In this document: positions 55,030 through 62,533 of the stretch, in pieces | How positions within the stretch are numbered: position 1 is the first letter of the stretch | Layout of the letters: each line of letters begins with the position of its first letter | NCBI RefSeq assembly: GCF_009867135.1 | Contig: NZ_CP047226.1 | Location: forward strand, 496,001-560,000 | Length of the DNA stretch: 64,000 nucleotides | Reading direction: 5' to 3' | Origin: Moraxella osloensis | GTDB lineage: Bacteria; Pseudomonadota; Gammaproteobacteria; Pseudomonadales; Moraxellaceae | Position numbers and translations under genes: made by a program | Notes under the pieces: model-generated | Told to the model about the DNA's origin: nothing | Seen by the model: only the letters and a program-made list of their open reading frames with translations | Database searches by the model: none

Positions 55030-55092
55030 GTAAACCCGTCATTGAAATCATTCGATTATCTAAGGGGGTAGCAACCCAGACGAGGAAGTCAA
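55030..55092 (+). repeat. Possible IS200/IS605 right-end relic
   Basis: The last 11 bases GAGGAAGTCAA (55082-55092) equal the right-end terminus of both IS copies, including the TCAA cleavage site. A small GGGT/ACCC hairpin lies just before. The frame around 55040 reads PVIEIIR, similar to the TnpA tail PIEIIR. No left end is found, so this is weak. Confidence 0.3.
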
Positions 55093-55357
55093 TTAACCAA
55101 ATTAAAGTAGATAAATAGGTAACAAATGTCGGATTAACCCCTGCATAATGATATTGAGTTATTAAATAAAATTAATTAATCCTATTTTGTATAAGCTATT
55201 AAAATGTTACAGTATGTTAAGATATATATCCTTCACAATCAAAAACTTAGTTTTGTTTTTGTAGTATATAAGCCTTGTGAAATCTTGCTGTAATTTGAAA
55301 TATTGTAAATAATTTGTTAAGGTTGCTTTCCAGTTAATCTAATGAAAAGATATCTTT

Positions 55358-56986
55358 ATGAATGCTGTGAAAGTCGAAAAATTCGGCCCTTTCCCTCGGG
55401 TTAATCGCCCTGTTTTTATTGCCTCCGCATTGCTGATTGTCGGATTTATTGTTTTTGGTTCGTTATTTAGTGAGTTGGCAGGTGAGGTTTTTAGCCAACT
55501 GCAGTCTTTTATTACCCACCGTTTTCGTTGGCTTTTTATCATTTTGATGAATGTCACGGTGGTGTTTAGCCTATATATTGCCTTGAGTCGTTATGGCGAC
55601 ATTCGGCTTGGCCATCAGACAGAGCATCCTGAGTATAGCTTACTGTCATGGTTTGGGATGCTGTTTAGTGCGCTGATTGGGATTGGTCTGTTGTATTGGG
55701 GGACGGCAGAGCCGTTATATCATTTTATGTCGCCTCCGATGGGGCAAGCCGAAACCGTAGAAGCAGCTAAACAAGCGATGAGTATTTCGTTTTTGCATTG
55801 GGGAATTCATGCGTGGGCGTTGTATTGTGTCGTGGCGTTGTCATTGGCATATTTTCATTATCGCCGTGGCTTGCCGTTGTCGATTCGCTCGGTACTGTAC
55901 CCGTTGATTGGTCAAAAAATCTATGGCAAATGGGGGCATGTGGTCGATACCCTTGCGGTGTTTGGCACGATGTTTGGGGTGGTAACATCCTTGGGGCTGG
56001 GTGCGATGCAAATCAACGCAGGCTTTAGCAATGTGTTTGGTATTCCCAACAATGTCCCAGTACAGCTTTGTTTGATTGCAATTATTACCGCGATGGCGAC
56101 GTTATCTGTGATGATGGGTCTGGATAAAGGGATTAAACGCTTAAGCGATATCAATATTGTGCTGACTGTGTTGCTGCTTGGTTTTATGTTATTTTTTGGT
56201 CCGACCCAGTTTATCATCGATAGTTTTATTGAAAATATCGGCAATTATGTCAGTCAACTTATTCCGCTAGGATTTTGGAGTGAGGCGTATAGTAATACGG
56301 ATTGGCAGGCAAATTGGACGATTTTTTATTGGGCATGGTGGGTGAGTTGGTCGCCATTTGTGGGAATTTTTGTGGCGCGTATTTCTCGGGGTCGGACTAT
56401 CAGAGAGTTTATTTTTGGGGTGTTATTTATCCCGATGCTGTTGTTGTTCTTTTGGTTTACCACCTTTGGCGGCAGCGCGGTACATATGGAATTAATGGGT
56501 AATTATGGGTTGATTGAAGCAGTCAAAGCCGATTATGGCAGTGCGATTTTTAAATTGATTGAATATTATCCTTTGACCAAGCCTTTGACGCTGGTGATTG
56601 TGGTGATGATTATGTTGTGGTTTGTCACTTCGTCAGATTCGGCAAGCTTTGTGATTGATATGCTCACCGCAGGCGGCGATACCAATCCGCCAAAAATCCA
56701 GCGGTTATTTTGGGCATTGAGCCAAGGGGTGATTGCTGCGGTGTTATTGGTGGCAGGTGGGTTATCTGCGTTGCAAGCGGTCGCGATTATTGCAGGCTTT
56801 CCGTTTGCCATCGTGGTGTTTGTGATGATGTATTGCTTATGGCGAGGGCTAACACGCGATAGATTGACCTTGTACCGTAATCAACAATGGTATATCACGG
56901 CAGAGTCTGCTGAGCATAATTCAGCGAATGAGTTTATCGATGAGCATTTATTGCTGGGTCCGCCCGTGGTGGTTAAGGATGACTAA
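55358..56986 (+). CDS. BCCT-family betaine/carnitine/choline transporter
   Basis: A 542-residue inner-membrane secondary transporter with 12 helices. The family signature region is WAWWVSWSPFVGIFVARISRGRTIREF (shown by the pieces WWVSWSPF and GIFVARISRGR); the tryptophan-rich substrate site is there. LLYWGTAEPLYHFMSPP is the conserved second-helix block. The short C-terminal tail lacks the long osmosensory extension of BetT/BetP. The substrate (choline, betaine, carnitine) cannot be told from the sequence. No bet genes are adjacent. The ribosome site is weak. Confidence 0.9.
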   Translation: MNAVKVEKFGPFPRVNRPVFIASALLIVGFIVFGSLFSELAGEVFSQLQSFITHRFRWLFIILMNVTVVFSLYIALSRYGDIRLGHQTEHPEYSLLSWFGMLFSALIGIGLLYWGTAEPLYHFMSPPMGQAETVEAAKQAMSISFLHWGIHAWALYCVVALSLAYFHYRRGLPLSIRSVLYPLIGQKIYGKWGHVVDTLAVFGTMFGVVTSLGLGAMQINAGFSNVFGIPNNVPVQLCLIAIITAMATLSVMMGLDKGIKRLSDINIVLTVLLLGFMLFFGPTQFIIDSFIENIGNYVSQLIPLGFWSEAYSNTDWQANWTIFYWAWWVSWSPFVGIFVARISRGRTIREFIFGVLFIPMLLLFFWFTTFGGSAVHMELMGNYGLIEAVKADYGSAIFKLIEYYPLTKPLTLVIVVMIMLWFVTSSDSASFVIDMLTAGGDTNPPKIQRLFWALSQGVIAAVLLVAGGLSALQAVAIIAGFPFAIVVFVMMYCLWRGLTRDRLTLYRNQQWYITAESAEHNSANEFIDEHLLLGPPVVVKDD

Positions 56987-57012
56987 TATTGTTTTTCTTG
57001 ATTAACATAAAT

Positions 57013-57178
57013 AGACGGGTGCAAGCGTCGCAAAGCTGATGCCCGTCTAGGCAGTCAACCAATGGGCGTTAATTGACAGAGTGACAGCCTAGACATGCGT
57101 TACAAAGAAAAACGCTATAACAAATGCCTAATGTATGGCAATATTTGATATGCCCATAAAATTGTATGCCCATCAAAT
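57013..57178 (+). promoter_or_regulatory. Multi-hairpin leader of moaB (candidate regulatory RNA)
   Basis: Hairpin 1: AGACGGG (57013-57019) with CCCGTCT (57042-57048). Hairpin 2: GTCTAGGC (57045-57052) with GCCTAGAC (57087-57094), with a nested GTCAA/TTGAC pair. These two share GTCT, so they are mutually exclusive. Hairpin 3: GCGTT (57097-57101) with AACGC (57111-57115). Hairpin 4: ATTTGAT (57143-57149) with ATCAAAT (57172-57178), next to the moaB ribosome site, enclosing two TATGCCCAT repeats. It does not obviously match the Moco riboswitch. Function is inference. Confidence 0.4.
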
Positions 57179-57193
57179 AATGAGGAAACCCCA

Positions 57194-57727
57194 ATGAGCA
57201 AGCCTGAAAAACCTTTTATTGCGCTTAATATCGCAATCTTAACTGTATCAGACACCCGCAGTTTAGAAGAAGATACCTCTGGTAAATATCTAGCTGATAG
57301 CCTTGTCGAATCAGGGCATACCCTGGCAGAGCGAGCCATACGCACCGATGATATTTATCAAATCCGTGCTATCGTCAGTCAATGGATTGCCGACCCTGCG
57401 ATTCACGCTATCATTACCACCGGCGGGACAGGCTTTTATATCCGTGACCAAATCCCTGAAGCCCTAAGCCCGCTGTTTGATAAAGAAGTACAAGGTTTTG
57501 GTGAGATGTTCCGCGCGTTATCTCGTGATGAAATCGGCATGTCAACCTTGCAATCTCGTGCTCTAGCGGGCATGGCAAATAATACGGTGATTTTTTGTTT
57601 ACCGGGCTCCTCGGGTGCCTGTCGCACAGGCTGGGAAGGTATCATCAAAGAACAACTCGACAACCGTACCCGTCCGTGTAACTTTGTGCCGCATCTGATG
57701 CGTGAAAATCCAAAACATGACCATTAA
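57194..57727 (+). CDS. moaB: Molybdenum cofactor biosynthesis protein MoaB
   Basis: MoaB/Mog-type molybdopterin-binding protein; adenylates molybdopterin or a related step before molybdenum insertion. The 177-residue protein has TVSDTRSLEEDTSGKYL, IITTGGTGFYIRDQIPEAL and FCLPGSSGACRTGWEGI, the conserved substrate-binding segments. A GAGGA site precedes ATG 57194. It overlaps mobA by 11 bp. Together they serve molybdoenzymes such as nitrate reductase, fitting the nearby nirBD cluster. Confidence 0.93.
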   Translation: MSKPEKPFIALNIAILTVSDTRSLEEDTSGKYLADSLVESGHTLAERAIRTDDIYQIRAIVSQWIADPAIHAIITTGGTGFYIRDQIPEALSPLFDKEVQGFGEMFRALSRDEIGMSTLQSRALAGMANNTVIFCLPGSSGACRTGWEGIIKEQLDNRTRPCNFVPHLMRENPKHDH

Positions 57728-58328
57728 ATTGGCAGGGGTGGTGATTTTGGCGGGGGGTGAATCATCTCGGATGGGTTCGCCCAAGGCGTTGTTAAGCTTG
57801 CCAAATGGCGAGACTTTGCTTGATTTTCATATTCGTCATGCCAAACGCTTAAATGTCCCTGTCATGGTGGCGGATAATGGTAAGAGCTTATGCCATGATA
57901 CAACCGTCAAAATCATTGATGATTATCTGCCAAATCAACAAGATGGCAAAGGGGCAGGGGCGTTATCCGCCATGGCAAGTGCCATGAATCAGGTCATGTC
58001 TCCTTACCATTATTTACTGGTGATAAGCTGTGATAGTTTGGTTCATGCCCATCAAGTTTTTGATAAATTGCGTTATGCGGTAACCGATAATGAAGCGGTG
58101 ATTTATTTAAAAGATGAAAAGGATTATCCGTTGTTGGGTTTGTATCGTACGAATTTATTAATAGAATTATACGACTATTTGGATAAGGGTCAGCGCGCAG
58201 TGATGAAGTTTTTGGCGGATAAAAAAATACAAACCGCTGAATTGCCAAATGAATGGATAACTTTAACAAATTTTAATACCAAGAATGAATTTGATTTGGC
58301 GTTGAACTCACTCAATGAAATAGGATAA
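57717..58328 (+). CDS. mobA: Molybdenum cofactor guanylyltransferase-like protein
   Basis: A 203-residue nucleotidyltransferase of the MobA/GlmU fold; MobA attaches GMP to the molybdenum cofactor. The GTP-binding ILAGGESSRMGSPKALL is complete. The metal-binding Asp region reads VISCDSLVH, and the C-terminal LTNFNTKNEFDL replaces the usual 'lNTpeDl'. ATG 57717 lies inside moaB (11-bp overlap), so translation is coupled; a GTG 15 nt earlier is possible. It could instead be a MobA-related NTP transferase such as MocA, but synteny with moaB favours MobA. Confidence 0.85.
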   Translation: MTIKLAGVVILAGGESSRMGSPKALLSLPNGETLLDFHIRHAKRLNVPVMVADNGKSLCHDTTVKIIDDYLPNQQDGKGAGALSAMASAMNQVMSPYHYLLVISCDSLVHAHQVFDKLRYAVTDNEAVIYLKDEKDYPLLGLYRTNLLIELYDYLDKGQRAVMKFLADKKIQTAELPNEWITLTNFNTKNEFDLALNSLNEIG

Positions 58329-58462
58329 ATAGGTCAAATTTTGGGAAATTATTCACATTAACAGGATAAAAAATAATTTCATCAATTAAGGGTAGGAGTT
58401 AAAATTTAGGCATGGTAATTGCATTTTTAAATTACCTTGTTTGATTATGTTGGAAAACTGCT

Positions 58463-59329
58463 ATGCCTTCAATCAGTAGCCCTGTGAGTGTTGAACTTTT
58501 TCCCCATGACAGCGTGAAAAAAAATTGTTTTGACCTTCCTATAACCCCCAAACATGCAAAAGCTGTACAAAATCAGGGCAAAGTGTATCTGGTTGGTGCA
58601 GGTACAGGCGACCCAGAATTACTCACAATTAAAGCATATAAAGCTATCTTAAAAGCAGATGTTATTTGTTACGACAATTTGGTTAGTGATGAGATTTTGG
58701 CGATTAACCCAACAGCAGAGAAAATTTACGTTGGAAAAAAATGTGCAAAGCACAGTATGCCACAACAAGATATTAATGGCTTGTTAGTAACGCTTGCTAA
58801 GCAAGGTAAAATCGTCATTCGGCTAAAATCAGGCGATCCGTTTATCTTTGGTCGTGGTGGTGAAGAAATGCAGACCGTAGTGAGCGCCGGCATTGCATGT
58901 GAGTCAATTGCAGGCATTACCACAGCATTAGCGGTTGCCAATAGCGTTAATATCCCATTGACCCACCGCGACTATGCCCAATCCGTTAAGTTTGTAACAG
59001 GGTTTTTAAAGACGGATACGCCGAATGAGCAATATGCTGAGTTGTTAGCGGATAATCAAACGGTGATTTTTTATATGGGGTTAAATACCTTGCCATCGCT
59101 GACACAAGGCTTGTTGCAAGCAGGTAAATCAGCCGATACTCCATTTGCCATTATTTCCAATGTCAGCCGAGAGAATGAACAGGTATTAATCGGGACACTT
59201 GATACCATTCAAACGCTACAAAATATTGCCAAACTGCCTTCCCCTGCAGTGATGATCATGGGCGAAGTCGTATCACTATATAATGAGTTAAATGCCAGTC
59301 GGCAATATTATCAACAATTAGTGGTGTAG
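58463..59329 (+). CDS. cobA: Uroporphyrinogen-III C-methyltransferase (SUMT)
   Basis: SAM-dependent double methylation of uroporphyrinogen III to precorrin-2 for siroheme, the cofactor of NirB. The 288-residue protein has the SAM-binding VYLVGAGTGDPELLT, the YDNLVS segment, RLKSGDPFIFGRGGEE and the GITTALA motif, all typical of SUMT. An N-terminal extension of about 38 residues precedes the domain. It is convergent with nirD; in Pseudomonas cobA lies in the same nitrate-assimilation cluster. A separate cysG-type dehydrogenase/chelatase is not in the window. Confidence 0.94.
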   Translation: MPSISSPVSVELFPHDSVKKNCFDLPITPKHAKAVQNQGKVYLVGAGTGDPELLTIKAYKAILKADVICYDNLVSDEILAINPTAEKIYVGKKCAKHSMPQQDINGLLVTLAKQGKIVIRLKSGDPFIFGRGGEEMQTVVSAGIACESIAGITTALAVANSVNIPLTHRDYAQSVKFVTGFLKTDTPNEQYAELLADNQTVIFYMGLNTLPSLTQGLLQAGKSADTPFAIISNVSRENEQVLIGTLDTIQTLQNIAKLPSPAVMIMGEVVSLYNELNASRQYYQQLVV

Positions 59330-59345
59330 TTTGATTGGGGTAAAG

Positions 59346-59376
59346 ATAAAGGGGCATGATTTCTATACCCCTTTAT
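59346..59376 (+). terminator. Hairpin between convergent cobA and nirD
   Basis: ATAAAGGGG and CCCCTTTAT form a 9-bp stem with a 13-nt loop; no clean T run. Confidence 0.55.
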
Positions 59377-59393
59377 ATATTGTCGGCATTTAG

Positions 59394-59714
59394 TTAAATA
59401 AACACCACGCCATGATTGACCTTAACTGGATACGATCTTAACGAAACACGCTCATCATCAAGACACTTACCTGTTGCCAAGTCAAAACGTTGTTTGTACA
59501 TGGGTGACGCGACATAACGCACTTTTTGCCCGTCAATTTCACAGCTACCAAGTAGTCCCCTGGAAATGACATTAGCCTTACTAAAAGGATCAAAGTTATC
59601 CATGGCAAATACATCATCGTTTTGGGTGCGAAAGATCGCGACTTGCTCGCCGCCCACTAATGCACAAACGCCAGTTTCAGGGATGATATCGTCAATTTTA
59701 CAGATTTCGTTCAT
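59394..59714 (-). CDS. nirD: Nitrite reductase (NAD(P)H) small subunit
   Basis: A 106-residue Rieske-fold small subunit of assimilatory nitrite reductase. The two Rieske Cys-His pairs are absent, as known for NirD, so it binds no cluster. Matching segments are GEQVAIFRTQNDDVFAMDNFDPFSKANVISRG (read as the pieces FAMDNFDP and ANVISRG) and YKQRFDLATGKCLDD. It follows nirB after 67 nt in the same operon and supports catalysis and assembly of NirB. Confidence 0.93.
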   Translation of the reverse strand: MNEICKIDDIIPETGVCALVGGEQVAIFRTQNDDVFAMDNFDPFSKANVISRGLLGSCEIDGQKVRYVASPMYKQRFDLATGKCLDDERVSLRSYPVKVNHGVVFI

Positions 59715-59781
59715 CGTAATTTTCCACTATTTTGATTGAAAATGGCAAGCTAAATTAGCGCCATTTTGCTATTGTTAACCA

Positions 59782-62346
59782 TTAAGCAAGCTCGATGTCC
59801 GCTTGGGATGGAATGGCGTTGTAAGCTAATCCTTGCTTTTCCTCAGCTGTTGCAGGGCGAATTTGGCTCCGCTCTTCGACAAACACCACGTTGTCATCGA
59901 CTTTGTCACTGTTGATAAAGTGCTTAAAGCGTTTAAGGCGCTCTGGGTCAGACAGTGTGGTTTTCCATTCGCACTGGTAAGCGTCAATATCCGCTTGCAT
60001 TTGGGTTTCAAGCTCATGAGCAATGCCCAAGCTGTCATTGATAACCACGTCTTGAATATACTCAAGACCACCTTCCATTTTTTCACGCCAGACTGACGTG
60101 CGTTGTAAGCGGTCACCTGTTTTTATGTAGAACATTAAGAAACGATCGATATATTTAACCAGCGTAGCTGTGTCCAAGTCACTGGCAAATAGTTCAGCGT
60201 GACGAGGACGCATGCCGCCGTTGCCACAGACATAAAGGTTCCAGCCGTTTTCGGTGGCGATAACACCGATATCCTTGCCTTGGGCTTCGGCGCACTCTCT
60301 GGTACAGCCTGACACCCCAAATTTGATTTTATGCGGTGAGCGTAAGCCTTTGTAGCGGTTTTCCAGTTTAATTGCTAGTCCCACACTATCATCAACCCCA
60401 TAGCGACACCAAGTGCTGCCGACACAAGACTTAACAGTCCGTAGTGATTTGCCATACGCATGACCTGTTTCAAACCCTGCATTTATTAAACGTTCCCAAA
60501 TTGCAGGCAATTGGTCACTACGTGCACCAAATAAATCCACACGTTGCCCACCAGTGATTTTGGTGTAAAGTCCAAAATCGCGTGCTACCTCACCTAAGAC
60601 AATGAGTTTTTCGGCGGTAATTTCACCACCTGCAATCCTTGGTACGACAGAGTAAGTACCATCTTTTTGGATATTGCCCAAGAAAGCGTCATTGGTGTCT
60701 TGCAGCGCAACCAGTGGTTTATCAAGAATATAGTCATTCCAGCAAGACGCCAAAATCGAGCCAATCGTTGGTTTACAGATTTCACAGCCATCACCGTGTC
60801 CGTGTCTTTCAATCATCTCTTCAAAGGTGTGGATATTGCTGACACGCACCAAGTGATATAGTTCTTGGCGCGAGTAAGCGAAATGCTCGCAGATATGATT
60901 TTTGACTTCGATACCACGTTTTTTGAGTTCTGACACTAAGGTATCTTTGACGATTTGAGCACAGCCGCCACAGCCTGTACTGGCCTTGGTGCAGATCTTG
61001 ATGTCTTCATAAGTCATGGCCCCATTGTCCACGGCTGCGCAGATTTGACCTTTATTAACGTTATAGCATGAGCATAGGGTAGCGGTATCAGGCAGATTTT
61101 CAACGCCCATAACGGGCTTTTCGACATTTGGTAAAATCAAGCTTTCAGGTTGTAGGGGTAAATCAATACCATTTAAAAACAGTTGCAATAAATTGCTATA
61201 GTCTTCGGTATCACCCACAAGTACCGCACCGAGCAAGCGTTTGCCATCGTCCGAGGTGACTAACTTTTTATACACGCCTGTTTTTGGGTTTTGGTACACA
61301 AAGCTTAAACTGTCTTTGATTTTGCCATGGGCATCGCCAATACTGCCGACATCGACGCCCATGAGTTTAAGTTTGGTACTCATGTCCGCACCGTCAAATA
61401 GGCTGTCATGCTCACCTGCTATTTGTGACGCACACACGCTTGCCATGGTGTAGCCTGGAGCAACCAGCCCATAAATTTTGTTGTCCCATAACGCACATTC
61501 ACCAATGGCATAAATATCTGGCTCGCTCGTTTGACACATATCGTCAATGGCAATTCCACCACGTTCACCAAGTTTGATTCCAGAATCTCGTGCAATGGTA
61601 TCTTCAGGGCGAATCCCTGCACTAAATAAAATCAAGTCGGTATCGAGCAAAGTGCCGTCAGCAAACTGCATGGTTAAAAAACTGGCATCATCATCATGGT
61701 TGTCGATGATTTGTTGGGTGTTTTTGCCTGTCAAAACGGTGACGCCCAAGTCTTCGATTTTCTTTTTCAGCAGCTCACCACCGGCAGCGTCAAGCTGAAC
61801 GCCCATCAATTGTGGAGCAAACTCGACCACATACGTGGTTAACCCCAAAGTGACCAAGGCTTTTGCGGCTTCAAGTCCGAGCAGACCACCACCCACAACC
61901 ACGCCACGCTGTACTCGAGAATTGGCGGCGGTGGCGATGATGGCATCTAAGTCTTCAATGGTGCGATAGACATGACAGTGCGCATGTTGATTGCCTTTAA
62001 CAGGCGGGACAAAAGGATAAGAGCCTGTTGCTAACACCAATTTTTCAAATTCTAAGGTGTTGCCCTTGCTGGTGATAAGAGTTTTGGTTTGCGGATCAAA
62101 ACTTGCGACGCCTTCACCTAAATGCAAAGTAATGCCCGCTTGCTCATAGTTTGCCAAATCCACTAAATTAAGCTGACTGGCGTCTTTGTGTTCAAAGTAA
62201 CTGGACAAATACACACGATCATACGCAGGGCGACTCTCAGCACTAAACACATGGATTTGGTAAGTTTGGTGTAGGCGTTTTTCAATCGCTTTTTCGATAA
62301 AGTGGTGCCCGACCATCCCATTACCGACGACGATAAGATTTTTCAT
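59782..62346 (-). CDS. nirB: Nitrite reductase (NAD(P)H) large subunit
   Basis: Six-electron reduction of nitrite to ammonium with NAD(P)H, cytosolic. The 854-residue protein has an FAD domain (IVVGNGMVGHHF at the start), an NAD(P)H domain (GVVVGGGLLGLEAAKAL), a BFD-like [2Fe-2S] domain with CSCYNVNKGQI and TGCGGC cysteines, then two siroheme-reductase ferredoxin-like halves and the siroheme/[4Fe-4S] ligands CVGSTWCRYG and VSGCTRECAEAQG. An AAGGGA site precedes the ATG. It is transcribed with nirD, and the kinase-phosphatase gene lies just upstream on the same strand. Confidence 0.97.
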   Translation of the reverse strand: MKNLIVVGNGMVGHHFIEKAIEKRLHQTYQIHVFSAESRPAYDRVYLSSYFEHKDASQLNLVDLANYEQAGITLHLGEGVASFDPQTKTLITSKGNTLEFEKLVLATGSYPFVPPVKGNQHAHCHVYRTIEDLDAIIATAANSRVQRGVVVGGGLLGLEAAKALVTLGLTTYVVEFAPQLMGVQLDAAGGELLKKKIEDLGVTVLTGKNTQQIIDNHDDDASFLTMQFADGTLLDTDLILFSAGIRPEDTIARDSGIKLGERGGIAIDDMCQTSEPDIYAIGECALWDNKIYGLVAPGYTMASVCASQIAGEHDSLFDGADMSTKLKLMGVDVGSIGDAHGKIKDSLSFVYQNPKTGVYKKLVTSDDGKRLLGAVLVGDTEDYSNLLQLFLNGIDLPLQPESLILPNVEKPVMGVENLPDTATLCSCYNVNKGQICAAVDNGAMTYEDIKICTKASTGCGGCAQIVKDTLVSELKKRGIEVKNHICEHFAYSRQELYHLVRVSNIHTFEEMIERHGHGDGCEICKPTIGSILASCWNDYILDKPLVALQDTNDAFLGNIQKDGTYSVVPRIAGGEITAEKLIVLGEVARDFGLYTKITGGQRVDLFGARSDQLPAIWERLINAGFETGHAYGKSLRTVKSCVGSTWCRYGVDDSVGLAIKLENRYKGLRSPHKIKFGVSGCTRECAEAQGKDIGVIATENGWNLYVCGNGGMRPRHAELFASDLDTATLVKYIDRFLMFYIKTGDRLQRTSVWREKMEGGLEYIQDVVINDSLGIAHELETQMQADIDAYQCEWKTTLSDPERLKRFKHFINSDKVDDNVVFVEERSQIRPATAEEKQGLAYNAIPSQADIELA

Positions 62347-62533
62347 GTATTTATCCCTTCTAACGAAACATTGGCTTTTTGACTAGGATAATGATTGGCT
62401 TTTGGCGAGTATTATCCCAAGTTTTTCTATACTGTTATATAAGCAAACTTTATGCCAATATTTAAATTAATTATAAATTTCAATGGGTTAAAATATATAG
62501 GTTAATTGTCTATTAAGAAAAATAAATCACATT

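Larger units (their letters stand above)
54634..55357. other. 724-bp gene-poor stretch behind tRNA-Asp
   Basis: No full gene is visible. It contains an array of GTGACC repeats (54771-54843), a short region near 55030-55092 with a possible IS200/IS605 right-end relic, and A+T-rich sequence leading to the BCCT gene. The position behind a tRNA gene suits a former or potential integration site. No duplication of the tRNA-Asp 3' end was found by eye. Confidence 0.5.
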
